From Bacillus sp. SORGH_AS_0510 (GTDB lineage: Bacteria > Bacillota > Bacilli > Bacillales > Cytobacillaceae), in contig NZ_JAUTAU010000001.1 of assembly GCF_030818775.1 (NCBI RefSeq), positions 4,282,001-4,346,000 of the forward strand: DNA of 64,000 nt. Reading direction: 5' to 3'. The position numbers and the translations under genes were made by a program. Of this stretch, positions 34,252 to 42,637 are shown in pieces (positions within the stretch are counted from its first letter, which is position 1; each line of letters opens with the position of its first letter). The notes beneath the pieces were generated by a model. The model made no database searches. It was not told the origin of the DNA and was given only the letters and a program-made list of their open reading frames with translations.

Positions 34252-35214
34252 ATGCAAAAGAGAAAGCTAGTGATCACCCATACTTTAGATCAAGACTATA
34301 TCAATCTACTGGAAAATACATTACCGGATTGGGAATTAATCATCGGTAAAGACAAAGAGTCTTGGCAAGATCATATTATGGATGCAGAGATTATTGCTGG
34401 TTGGAAAAAGGGATTAGAGGAAGAAATCCTCGCCCCTGAATCAAAACTTAAGTGGCTACAAACATGGAGTGCTGGGGTAAATAACTTGCCACTGGATGAA
34501 CTACACCATAGAAACATAACGGTAACTAGTGCCAACGGTGTTCACGCTTACCCCATTTCTGAAACGATTTTTGCCTTAATGCTAGGCTTAACACGAAAGC
34601 TGCATACATATGTCAAAAACCAGCAAGCAAAGACCTGGCACCATGCCCATATGGGACTAGAAATGCATGAAAAAACAGTCGGCATCATTGGAGTTGGAGA
34701 GATCGGAAAAGAAACAGCTAAAATTGCAAAGGCATTTGGGATGACCGTCCTTGGTGTCAGGCACTCAGGCCAACCAGCAGATTATGTCAATGAGATGTAC
34801 ACACCTGAACAGTTAGAGGTACTGCTTCCAAAGTGCGATTATGTGGTAGTGACTTTACCTCTTACGAAAGAAACTCACCGTTTATTTGGTGCAGAACAAT
34901 TTAAGCAGATGAAGTCTTCTGCCTTTTTCATTAATATCGGACGTGGTGAAATTGTGGTGGAAACCGATCTCATTCAAGCATTACAGGATGGCATTATTGC
35001 GGGTGCTGGATTAGATGTATTTGAAAAAGAACCGCTCAACGCGGAAAGCCCATTATGGGAAATGGAGAATGTCATCATTACGCCGCACACCTCTGGTTCT
35101 ACAGAGCATTATAATAAGCGGGTTATCGAAAATATCCTTATTCCTAACTTAAAGGAATATCTAGCAGGAAAAATCCCGTCGATTAACCGGGTTGATTTTA
35201 CAAAGGGATATTAA
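34252..35214 (+). CDS. D-2-hydroxyacid dehydrogenase (NAD-dependent)
   Basis: 320 residues. NAD-binding GVGEIGKETAKIAKAFGMTVLGV, and the catalytic Arg (NIGRGEIV), Glu (FEKEPL) and His (ITPHTSGS) of the family are all present. It reduces a 2-keto acid or oxidises a D-2-hydroxy acid; the length and pattern fit a GhrA/YoaD-like glyoxylate or hydroxypyruvate reductase rather than SerA, which is longer and has a regulatory ACT domain. Start supported by GGAGGA 6 nt upstream. A long hairpin repeat begins at its stop codon. Confidence 0.87.
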   Translation: MQKRKLVITHTLDQDYINLLENTLPDWELIIGKDKESWQDHIMDAEIIAGWKKGLEEEILAPESKLKWLQTWSAGVNNLPLDELHHRNITVTSANGVHAYPISETIFALMLGLTRKLHTYVKNQQAKTWHHAHMGLEMHEKTVGIIGVGEIGKETAKIAKAFGMTVLGVRHSGQPADYVNEMYTPEQLEVLLPKCDYVVVTLPLTKETHRLFGAEQFKQMKSSAFFINIGRGEIVVETDLIQALQDGIIAGAGLDVFEKEPLNAESPLWEMENVIITPHTSGSTEHYNKRVIENILIPNLKEYLAGKIPSINRVDFTKGY

Positions 35215-35336
35215 GAAAAGCGTAAGCGCCTTGATCAGCCCCGACAGGCAAATGTTCTTCTGCAAGAAAAGTCCGCCTTTTGACTTTTATTGCAGAAGGT
35301 TATTTGACCCGAGGGGCTAGGCGCTGAAGCTAGACA
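35213..35336. repeat. Long hairpin repeat, copy 2
   Basis: Begins at the stop codon of the hydroxyacid dehydrogenase gene. In the middle stem this copy reads CTTCTGCAA / TTGCAGAAG where copy 1 has CTTCGGCAA / TTGCCGAAG: a paired G-to-T and C-to-A change that keeps the stem. Confidence 0.85.
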
Positions 35337-35353
35337 AACAAAGGAGCAACAGC

Positions 35354-36289
35354 ATGCAGCAAGTTGTAATTGAAAAAACAACGAAAAAGAAAAAGCGCCT
35401 TGTAAAAGCTTTACTTTATATAGTTCCAGCCATCCTTATTTTCTTGTCGGCCGTTAATTTCATTCCAGTTAAGCAAATAAATCAAAAAAGCTTTTTCAAA
35501 AATAACCGACCGTTAGTGATTGCCCATCAAGGCGGTGAGTTACTTGCCCCATCTAATACGATAGCAGCATTTACGAACGCAGCAAATATGGGGGTGGATG
35601 TAATTGAGACAGACCTCCATATTACAAAGGATGGCTACTTGGTTGCTATTCACGATCCTACCGTTGATCGGACAACGAATGGACATGGCAAGGTTGCAGA
35701 CATGACGCTGGAGGATATTCAGAAGCTTGATGCGGGGTACCATTTTAAAGACCTTAACGGAAACTATAGTTACCGTGGAAAAGGCGTCTACATTCCTGCG
35801 GCTGAAGAAATGTTTCAGACATTTGATCATATGAGAATTGAAATGGAGATTAAGGACGACAATCCTCCGGAACGAATCGATGAGATGGCTTCCTAACTTT
35901 GGGCTCTTATTAAAAAGTATCATATGGAAGATAAAATTTTGGTGGCTTCGTTTGATCAGAACATTCTCGATACCTTTAACAAATATGCAAAGGACAGGGT
36001 TGCCACATGTGGCGGAAAACAAGAGGTAACACAATTTGTTGTCTTCCATAAGTTCTTTTTGCGGAACCTATATCAATCACATACAGATTCTTTTCAAATT
36101 CCTATTGAGGATAGCGGCTTTGATTTAACCGATCAAAAGTTGATTACCGGAGCACATCGACGGGGACAAGACATAAGTTATTGGACCATTGACGATCCAA
36201 AAGAAATGAAGAAATTGCTAGACGCAGGAGCAGATGGAATATTAACCAATCGACCAGATTTACTATTAAAACTAGTAGCAGAAAAATAG
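35354..36289 (+). pseudogene. Glycerophosphodiester phosphodiesterase gene with an in-frame stop codon
   Basis: GDPD-family gene of 311 sense codons interrupted by a single TAA at 35894-35896; the frame stays open on both sides with no indel. N-terminus: a Lys-rich tail and one membrane span (about residues 15-35), then the GDPD barrel with IAHQGGELLAPSNTIAAF, ETDLHITKDGYLVAIHDPTVDRTT and, after the stop, ILVASFDQNILDTF, YWTIDDPKEMKKLLDAGADGILTNRP. A one-base change GAA to TAA would explain it. Either a recent pseudogene or a sequencing error; the upstream part alone (180 residues) lacks the end of the barrel and is unlikely to work. Confidence 0.8.
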
Positions 36290-36326
36290 GTAAAGAGGCT
36301 GCTCATATGGCCAGCCTCTTTACCTA
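36290..36326 (+). terminator. Bidirectional terminator between GDPD and ABC permease genes
   Basis: Perfect stem GGTAAAGAGGCTG... / CCAGCCTCTTTACC between convergent genes; T-rich on the plus side (TATTTTAATT). Confidence 0.75.
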
Positions 36327-36328
36327 TT

Positions 36329-37021
36329 TTAATTGATATCTACTTTTTCAATATTTCTAAAGGAAAAATATGCGATGACGCAGCCTGCAAGAGCAAGCGC
36401 AATGGGTACGAAAATGAATGAAAAAATATTTACATTATTAGCGGAGGAACTAGTGATCGATACCAAAACAATCGCAGATACAATCGTTGTTGGAACCGAC
36501 TTCTTCCTCATTCCAAAATACAATGGAATTAAGGCCATTCCTGCTGAAGCTATCGCACCAAGAGTCATGCTTAGCAATCCATTAACTAATACATCGGATG
36601 TTAACGCCTTAGGTACAAAATGAAAATACGAATCTGCTAAATAAAACATGCTGCCAACTAAGAGATTCGATAAGAAAATTGTTAGGAACGTAAAGCATGC
36701 AACAATTATTAACTTGGCAATGATAATTTTCTTTCGATTAATCGGATACATGAACATCAAAGAAATAGAATTATTCTTATATTCATCTATAATTAGCTTA
36801 GAAATCAGCACAGCTGCGAAAATAATAAAGATGGCTCTAATCATACTACCAATTGCCCCAAAAGCCATATCAAAGCTTGGAAATGCAATAATCCCGTCAC
36901 TTTTTTCAGCAAAATAAGTTACACAAAGCGCCCCCATTACAATCACATTGGCAATCAAAACATTTTTTATAAAGGAAAATAGTTTAAACTTCCTTATTTC
37001 AAGACCAATTAATTTACGCAC
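36329..37021 (-). CDS. ABC-2 type permease (BcrB-like)
   Basis: 230 residues with six spans; N-terminus RKLIGLEIRKFKLFSFIKN typical of ABC-2 permeases of bacitracin or lantibiotic exporters, and a charged loop after span 2 (IDEYKNNSISLMFMYPINRKKIIIAKL) that contacts the ATPase. Start taken at GTG 37021, which overlaps the ATPase stop codon and follows GGAGG by 8 nt; an ATG 15 bp upstream lies before that site. It forms an exporter with the ATPase at 37014-37937. Probably gives resistance to a peptide antibiotic; the target is unknown. Confidence 0.85.
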   Translation of the reverse strand: MRKLIGLEIRKFKLFSFIKNVLIANVIVMGALCVTYFAEKSDGIIAFPSFDMAFGAIGSMIRAIFIIFAAVLISKLIIDEYKNNSISLMFMYPINRKKIIIAKLIIVACFTFLTIFLSNLLVGSMFYLADSYFHFVPKALTSDVLVNGLLSMTLGAIASAGMALIPLYFGMRKKSVPTTIVSAIVLVSITSSSANNVNIFSFIFVPIALALAGCVIAYFSFRNIEKVDIN

Positions 37022-37937
37022 TAATACCGCCTCCATTAATAATTGTTAAGAAATAATCTTCTATGGAATGGTTCTTCTTACTGAGTTCTTCAATCATAAC
37101 TCCATTTAAAATAAGCGTTTTAGAGATTTCCGCTTGAGAGATTCCTGTTTCATAGATCCGGAAACGTCCCTCTTCTACTATTTTAAAATTAGTAAACTTC
37201 AGGACCTCCTCCAATACATAAAGGGCCTTGTTCATATCTTGAACGGTTAGTTCGAGATATTCTGTGTTTTGCTCCTGAATCTCGGACATCGGAACCTCTT
37301 TTATTAACTTCCCGTCACTGATCACCCCAATGGTATCGGCAATCTGTTCAATTTCACCAAGGATATGGGAAGATATCAATAGAGTCATACCATATTCACG
37401 ACTGAGCATTTGAAAAAGATTACGCAGTTCTTTTATGCCAACGGGATCCATCCCGTTAATAGGTTCATCTAAGATTAACATTTCCGGTTTGGTAATGATG
37501 GCACGAGCAATCCCGAGGCGCTGCTTCATACCTAATGAGAAATCCTTTACAGGTTTATCCTCGATATTCGTTAATTTGACTAAATCTAATGCTTGATCAA
37601 TTGCTTTTTTATCGTAGTAGCCCATATATTCGCAATGAAGTTCCATGTTTTCTCTTGCTGTTAGTCTGTCATAGAAAACAGGATATTCTATGATGCTGCC
37701 CAGCCGCTTCAGTACTTCATATGACGTATTGGTAAGTTTCTCACCAAAAATTTCAATCTCACCGCTTGTCGGTTTCACTAGATTGGTGAGCATTTTCATA
37801 ATCGTGGTTTTACCAGCACCATTTGGTCCGAGAAACCCATAAATTTCTCCTTTTTTCACCTTCATATTCACGTTTGTTATAACATCCTTACCTTTATATG
37901 ATTTTGTTAGTTGATTCGTTTTGATGATGTAGCTCAT
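37014..37937 (-). CDS. ABC transporter ATPase (BcrA-like)
   Basis: 307 residues. Walker A GPNGAGKTT, signature FSLGMKQRLGIARA, Walker B MLILDEPINGMDP, and a C-terminal extension of about 90 residues usual in BcrA/NatA-type subunits. The family serves self-protection and antibiotic efflux. The ATG at 37937 follows GGGGAG. It is downstream of a two-component system on the same strand, separated from it by a terminator and MITE copy C, so it probably has its own promoter controlled by that response regulator. Confidence 0.9.
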   Translation of the reverse strand: MSYIIKTNQLTKSYKGKDVITNVNMKVKKGEIYGFLGPNGAGKTTIMKMLTNLVKPTSGEIEIFGEKLTNTSYEVLKRLGSIIEYPVFYDRLTARENMELHCEYMGYYDKKAIDQALDLVKLTNIEDKPVKDFSLGMKQRLGIARAIITKPEMLILDEPINGMDPVGIKELRNLFQMLSREYGMTLLISSHILGEIEQIADTIGVISDGKLIKEVPMSEIQEQNTEYLELTVQDMNKALYVLEEVLKFTNFKIVEEGRFRIYETGISQAEISKTLILNGVMIEELSKKNHSIEDYFLTIINGGGISA

Positions 37938-38030
37938 TTATTTCAGCTCCCCTTCGTCTTTAACTACTTTTATTCTAGTCAGTAGAGTTTTCTTTTTTAT
38001 TAATCAAATCTTACGAAATTCTTAAGAAAG

Positions 38031-38260
38031 AGCCCTAACAACATGTCTGTTGATTTCCGTTCCAGGCGCGAGCGGTTCGTGGGCGTTTCGGCGAGCCTCC
38101 TCGGCGCTTACGCCTGTGGAGTCTCCCCTGAACCGTACTCCCACAGGACATTGAATAAGCTTCATCGATTCAACACCGCACGAAGGAAATGCGGTAGCAT
38201 TTTCGAGGATCTTCGCGCCTTCCACTCCAATCAACAGAATGTAAAAAAATAAAAACAGCT
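38031..38260 (-). mobile_element. MITE-like element, copy C, with a nested 57-bp insertion
   Basis: Same element as at 22541-22707 but with worn ends. Inside the core, 38149-38205 is extra sequence flanked by AGGA at 38145-38148 and 38206-38209; the uninterrupted copies have AGGA once. The insert holds ACCGCA / TGCGGT and TTGAAT / ATTCAA inverted repeats, so it may itself be a small mobile unit. The rest of 37938-38030 holds the exporter promoter region, with nothing specific seen. Confidence 0.75.
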
Positions 38261-38275
38261 TTTTCTTTGCCTAAG

Positions 38276-38306
38276 AAAAGGATGTCCCCTAAATGAGGCA
38301 TCCTTT
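38276..38306 (-). terminator. Terminator after the histidine kinase gene
   Basis: Stem AAAGGATG / CATCCTTT with a 14-nt loop, then TTCTT on the minus strand. Confidence 0.7.
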
Positions 38307-38311
38307 GATGT

Positions 38312-39247
38312 TTAATATGTTATTCGGTTTAGTTTGACAGTAAAGGTGGTCTTTTCGTACGGTTTGCTCGCGAGAAAAATTTGCCCGTCCATTTTTTCCA
38401 CCAGCCTTTTGGTTATTGTAAGACCGAGGCCGCTACCTTGATACGATTTGTTTCGTGAATCTTCAAGGGTGTACATCCTTTCAAACACCAGGTCCTTGTG
38501 GAGCTCACTGATTCCCTTTCCTTTATCCCATACATCAACAAAAACTGATTGATCATCTTGTCTAAGTGTGAGCCCTAGCACTTTCCCTTCCGAACCATAT
38601 TGAATCGCATTTGAAATTAAATTATTTAAGATTCGATCAAGTTCCTCTTCGTTTCCTAGAGCATAAAGATTTTCATCAGGGAGTTCGATGACTACATCAA
38701 ATCCCTTCGAGGAGAGAACCGCATAAAAACCTAATATATTTTTTCGGCAAATCTCATTCATGTTCACCCTTGTAAGAGGGATATCTTTATCCCCGGACTC
38801 AAGCTTTGCTAAATCAAAGAACTTCTTAATAAGTTCTAAAACTTCCACCGTTTTCCCATGGACCTTTTGCAAAAGATTATCCGTTTCTTCCTGGCTTCTA
38901 TTCTGGTCATTTAACATAATCTCAATGTAGCCAAGAACTACGGTCAGTGGTGTTTTTAAATCATGTGAGATATTCGAAAGCATTTTTCGCATCGATATTT
39001 CCGTCTTATTATAGCTGGCCATGATTTTCTGGTTGTGTTCTAAAAGACGATTGATTTGGATTAATAGCTGTTTCATATCTTCACGATCGGTGTGTAGTAG
39101 TAGTTTTTCATCGGTTTGTGCGTTAATGATTTCCTTCAGCTTCTTGTGTATATAGGTTAAATTCTCCTGATTATTTTTTTTCGAGCGATATTGTATATAA
39201 TTTAGTGAAGCTAATCCTATTATGATACTGACTAAAACTATGACCAT
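38312..39247 (-). CDS. Sensor histidine kinase with a single membrane span
   Basis: 311 residues from the start at 39247 (MVIVLVSIII), which follows GGGGAG by 8 nt and the response regulator stop by 2 bp; an earlier ATG at 39283 would overlap the regulator. One span (about 1-18), a short coiled linker, HisKA with the phospho-acceptor in NISHDLKTPLTVVLGYIE, and a HATPase domain with N box ILNNLISNAIQYG, G1 DVWDKGKGI and G2 GSGLGLTI. With no extracellular domain it probably senses through a partner, perhaps the Bcr-type exporter nearby. Confidence 0.9.
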   Translation of the reverse strand: MVIVLVSIIIGLASLNYIQYRSKKNNQENLTYIHKKLKEIINAQTDEKLLLHTDREDMKQLLIQINRLLEHNQKIMASYNKTEISMRKMLSNISHDLKTPLTVVLGYIEIMLNDQNRSQEETDNLLQKVHGKTVEVLELIKKFFDLAKLESGDKDIPLTRVNMNEICRKNILGFYAVLSSKGFDVVIELPDENLYALGNEEELDRILNNLISNAIQYGSEGKVLGLTLRQDDQSVFVDVWDKGKGISELHKDLVFERMYTLEDSRNKSYQGSGLGLTITKRLVEKMDGQIFLASKPYEKTTFTVKLNRITY

Positions 39248-39249
39248 TA

Positions 39250-39948
39250 TTACAACTCCCCAAGCTTGTAACCAATTCCCCATAAAGTTTTGATATAGTT
39301 TGGTGAAGAAGGATCATCCTCAATTTTTTCACGTAACCTTCTCATATGAACGTTAATGACATTTTCATCGCCATAGTATTCATCTTCCCACACTAAGCTA
39401 TAGATTTGTGCCTTTGTATATACACGGCTTGGATGCGATACAAATAATTTCAGGATATGAAACTCCTTCGCCGTCAGCTTGATTTCACTGCCGTTTTTAT
39501 GGACAGAGAAATTCTCCAAATCCAGCGTTAAGTCTCCTGCCGTCAGTATCTTTTTCTCTTGCTTCTGCTCGGTACGCGAATAGTGGGTTGCTCTTCTGAT
39601 GGCTGCCTTTACTCTTGCCGTCAGTTCAATCATGGAAAACGGCTTAGCAATATAATCATCTGCCCCAAAGCCCAATCCCAAAGCCTTGTCTAAATCTCCG
39701 TCCTTCGCAGACATGATTAATACGGGAATCATGCTCTTTTCCCTGATGATTTTCAAAAATTCCATGCCATCCAGCTTCGGGAGCATTAAGTCCAGTAGAA
39801 TTAAATCAAAGGTATCACGCGCAAATACCTCGAGAGCTTCTTCCCCGTCATATGCTGGTACCACTTCAAAGCCTTCTTTTATAAATTGGCCTTTCACCAT
39901 ATCACTAATGGCCGTATCGTCCTCAACTAACAATATTCTGTATTTCAT
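39250..39948 (-). CDS. OmpR-family response regulator
   Basis: 232 residues. Receiver domain with the acidic pair VEDD, phospho-acceptor Asp in DLILLDLMLPKLDG, Thr/Ser switch VLIMSAKD and Lys in DDYIAKPF; then a winged-helix DNA-binding domain (FHILKLFVSHPSRVYTKAQIYSLVW; NVINVHMRRLREKI; IKTLWGIGYKL). The ATG at 39948 follows GGAGGACAA and gives the normal N-terminus MKYRILLVEDD. First gene of the two-component unit; likely target is the downstream ABC exporter. Confidence 0.93.
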   Translation of the reverse strand: MKYRILLVEDDTAISDMVKGQFIKEGFEVVPAYDGEEALEVFARDTFDLILLDLMLPKLDGMEFLKIIREKSMIPVLIMSAKDGDLDKALGLGFGADDYIAKPFSMIELTARVKAAIRRATHYSRTEQKQEKKILTAGDLTLDLENFSVHKNGSEIKLTAKEFHILKLFVSHPSRVYTKAQIYSLVWEDEYYGDENVINVHMRRLREKIEDDPSSPNYIKTLWGIGYKLGEL

Positions 39949-40023
39949 TTTGTCCTCCACCCTGTTTTTTCCTATATCGTACATTTCCATATTTTGTGTC
40001 GAAATTCCTTCAAACGACAAGAA

Positions 40024-40054
40024 AAAAGAAAAAAGAGACAAAAACCGTCTCTCT
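40024..40054 (-). terminator. Intrinsic terminator after rtcB
   Basis: Stem AGAGAC / GTCTCT, then TTTTTTCTTTTTT on the minus strand. Confidence 0.75.
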
Positions 40055-40064
40055 CCCACCTACA

Positions 40065-41291
40065 TTATTTTTTATATCGATTAGGTGTGAACTTCTCACT
40101 AGCCTTGAAGTTATATACCGGTTTAATAAATCCAGCAATCTCAACCGTTTCTTCAATCTTCTCTAATATTTCCTGCATAGGCTTATAGGCCATTGGTGCT
40201 TCGTCTAAGGTTTCTTCGGATACAGAGGTCGTCCAAACCCCTGTCATCGTCTGATGAAAATCTTTCATATTTAATGTTTTCATCGCTTTTGTCCGACTCA
40301 AGACGCGTCCTGCTCCGTGTGGTGCTGAATAATTCCACTCTTCATTCCCTTTTCCAACTGCTAATATAGAACCGTCTCTCATATTAATTGGGATAATGAG
40401 ACGTTCGCCTTTTTGGGCAGAAACGGCCCCTTTTCGTAAAATCATCTTTTCAGTATCAATATAATTGTGGACAGTATCGAACTGGTCAAGCAATTCAAAC
40501 CCCATGTTTTCAATAATGGTCCGTGCGATTTCTTCACGGTTTGCCTTAGCAAATGATTGCGCCAGCTTCATGTCATGTATATAAAAATGAAAATCTTCGC
40601 CTTCTAAGTAGGCTAAATCATTGGGAATCCCTGGATTCTTTTCATTATAGTTTTGTATTGCTAACTGAATTTCTTGGTGTCTCCCATCAGCTTTTAATTG
40701 TTCAATGATCTCCGATAAATCATGTTTTTTCAACTTGGAAATTGCCACTTTTTGATAATAGGTGGCAATTTTTGCTCCTACATAACGGCTACCAGTATGA
40801 ATAGTCAAATAATGGTAGCCTTCGGAATCAACTGAAACTTCGATAAAATGGTTTCCCCCACCTAGTGTTCCTAAGCTATAGCGACTTCTTTTTTCACTTA
40901 AGATCTGCTCCGCTTTGAATTCTTGAATGGCAGGAAAACTCGTGTTTATAAATTGGACTGTTTCATCAGAATGAAGATCCTGTCCGCTTGGTACATACGT
41001 GCGAATGACGTGATCAAGCTTATTAAAATCGACCTTTTTGTCCTGAAGTTTAACTGTAAGAACGCCGCAGCCGACATCTACACCTACAAGATTTGGGACA
41101 ACTTTATCTTTTAGCTGGATGGTTGTTCCAATCACACAACCTTTTCCGGCATGATAGTCTGGCATTATACTAATCTTTGTGTCTTTTAAAAATGCTTGAT
41201 TACACAGCTCGTGGATTTGCTCCAGTGCTGTTTCCTGTGGGTAATTTGAAAATATTCTCGCTTCTGTTTGTGACCCCGTTATTTTAATCAC
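40065..41291 (-). CDS. rtcB: RtcB-family RNA ligase
   Basis: 408 residues. Metal and GTP-binding segments of RtcB are visible: MPDYHAGKGCVIGTTI, VGVDVGCG (Asp and Cys ligands), GTLGGGNHFIEV (His ligand), HTGSRYVG, and SAPHGAGRVLSR with the His that carries GMP. It joins RNA 2',3'-cyclic phosphate or 3'-phosphate ends to 5'-OH ends. No RtcA cyclase, archease or nuclease gene is beside it, so it stands alone here; its target could be stress-cleaved RNA. At about 400 residues it belongs to the shorter bacterial branch. Confidence 0.9.
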   Translation of the reverse strand: MIKITGSQTEARIFSNYPQETALEQIHELCNQAFLKDTKISIMPDYHAGKGCVIGTTIQLKDKVVPNLVGVDVGCGVLTVKLQDKKVDFNKLDHVIRTYVPSGQDLHSDETVQFINTSFPAIQEFKAEQILSEKRSRYSLGTLGGGNHFIEVSVDSEGYHYLTIHTGSRYVGAKIATYYQKVAISKLKKHDLSEIIEQLKADGRHQEIQLAIQNYNEKNPGIPNDLAYLEGEDFHFYIHDMKLAQSFAKANREEIARTIIENMGFELLDQFDTVHNYIDTEKMILRKGAVSAQKGERLIIPINMRDGSILAVGKGNEEWNYSAPHGAGRVLSRTKAMKTLNMKDFHQTMTGVWTTSVSEETLDEAPMAYKPMQEILEKIEETVEIAGFIKPVYNFKASEKFTPNRYKK

Positions 41292-41369
41292 TCGTTTCCC
41301 TCCTCCAAAAGCAGATTACAAAAAGGCTACCATTTATGGAGGATTTAAGCAACGGGTTTTATATGACAA

Positions 41370-41396
41370 AAAAAGACCTAGTCATTTTGACTAGAT
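41370..41396 (-). terminator. Terminator after the metallo-hydrolase pair
   Basis: On the minus strand, stem GATCTAGTCA / TGACTAGGTC with a 4-nt loop and seven T residues; it overlaps the last codons of the 75-residue gene. Confidence 0.8.
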
Positions 41397-41618
41397 CCTC
41401 TTCTCAACATCTTGTCTAATTAGCTCAACCATATCATCCGAAAGGTTGGCTGGAAGGGAAGTGCCCTCTTTAAATACCCATGCATTAATGACTTCAAGGT
41501 CTGCTTTTTTAAAGGTAATGCTGTAATCCTGATTTTGATAGGAAAAATCAGCTGTTATATACTCTTCATTATAAAAATCATCATCAATAATCATATTGCT
41601 AATTTCAAATGGCTTCAC
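41391..41618 (-). CDS. Small hypothetical protein co-translated with a metallo-hydrolase
   Basis: 75 residues, acidic, mostly beta then alpha (YITADFSYQNQDYSITFKKADLEVINAWVF; DDMVELIRQDVEKRI). I do not recognise the family. It overlaps the metallo-hydrolase gene by 4 bp, the mark of translational coupling, so the two proteins probably act together. AGGAGC lies about 8 nt before the ATG. Confidence 0.75.
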   Translation of the reverse strand: MKPFEISNMIIDDDFYNEEYITADFSYQNQDYSITFKKADLEVINAWVFKEGTSLPANLSDDMVELIRQDVEKRI

Positions 41619-42316
41619 AAAGTTAGCTCCTTTTTCCCCGTAGTAATTAAATCCATGAAAAACTCCTTAATATTGCCAATTAGCACCCCACCATGACCGG
41701 AACACATAGCATCAGCATCAAATGCCGATAAAATTTCTAATCCATTAAGAAACGGGGGAATATCTTTTTCTGACACTCCACCATCACGTAAATACTTCAA
41801 CCATTCCTCTCGAAGCTCACTTCCCACGGAAACTAACCCATCTGCTGATAACGGGTCTCCAAAGAAGCAAAGAAAATCGCCTGTAAATAAAGTTTTTGTT
41901 GGCTTGTGAAAGAAAACAACTGAGCCTGGAGTATGATAGCCAACCAACTGGCATTCAAAATCGCCATAGTGCCCCTGGCTTGGTAGTTCATATAAAAATT
42001 GCTCCGGCTCGGAACATTCAATGGTTTCCCTCTCATTGGGGTGAATCAATTTTTTTGCATATTTAAAAGCAGATGCTGCTTGTACATGATCCTCATGACC
42101 ATGTGTTGCCAAACAAAGAACCACATCCTCAACTGATTTACCTATGCTGCGCAGTGCCTGTTCTATATATTCTGTATGCTGTTGTTTCCCCGAATCGATG
42201 ACCGTGACGGATTTTCCTTCTACAATAAAATAACAGTTATTATATGAATTCCAGCTTGCATCCCAAACGGCCAGCACATAAATGTTTTCTCTAACTGATT
42301 CAAAAATATAATCCAC
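41615..42316 (-). CDS. MBL-fold metallo-hydrolase
   Basis: 233 residues. The signature THGHEDHVQAA carries His-x-His-x-Asp-His for two metals; later ligands are His in VGYHTPGSVVF, Asp in FTGDFLCF and His in MCSGHGGVL. The layout fits the glyoxalase II-like branch that cleaves thioesters or other esters, but the substrate is not predictable. Second gene of the unit overlaps it by 4 bp. The start codon at 42316 has AGGAGGAAT upstream. Confidence 0.87.
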   Translation of the reverse strand: MDYIFESVRENIYVLAVWDASWNSYNNCYFIVEGKSVTVIDSGKQQHTEYIEQALRSIGKSVEDVVLCLATHGHEDHVQAASAFKYAKKLIHPNERETIECSEPEQFLYELPSQGHYGDFECQLVGYHTPGSVVFFHKPTKTLFTGDFLCFFGDPLSADGLVSVGSELREEWLKYLRDGGVSEKDIPPFLNGLEILSAFDADAMCSGHGGVLIGNIKEFFMDLITTGKKELTL

Positions 42317-42382
42317 TCGAATTCCTCCTAAAATTCCTCCTCATTCCCTTATTAATAATTCCACACATCTCTATCTATTCCT

Positions 42383-42520
42383 TTATTCCTTTGCCAAGTC
42401 CCTTCGATTGGCAGCTAATGGCGGCTGTTTTAACCACCCATTCGCAATCATAATATTTGCCTCATCCTCTGAATAGTTTAGAATCTCCGCATTTAAACGA
42501 GGATAATCTCGAACACCTTC
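42383..42520 (-). pseudogene. C-terminal remnant of a DUF3231 (CotF-like) protein
   Basis: Minus-strand frame of 45 codons ending in TAA: RDYPRLNAEILNYSEDEANI, then a tail with NGWLKQPP and DLAKE. The NGW-x-x-QPP tail is like the end of DUF3231 spore-coat-type proteins. Two stop codons precede it and no start or ribosome binding site is seen, so only a fragment is left. The rest of 42317-42602 shows no other feature I can support. Family call is tentative. Confidence 0.45.
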
Positions 42521-42602
42521 CTACTAATAGCCATTAAGGAATAATATAACCATTATGGAAAAAAGTATGATTAGTTACTGGGCATCATCAACTTTATAAA
42601 GC

Positions 42603-42634
42603 AAAAGGGAGATGCATATAGCATCTCCCTTTTA
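42603..42634 (-). terminator. Strong intrinsic terminator after the dynamin-like GTPase gene
   Basis: Perfect stem AAAAGGGAGATGC / GCATCTCCCTTTT with a short loop, 4 bp after the stop codon. Confidence 0.85.
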
Positions 42635-42637
42635 TTA

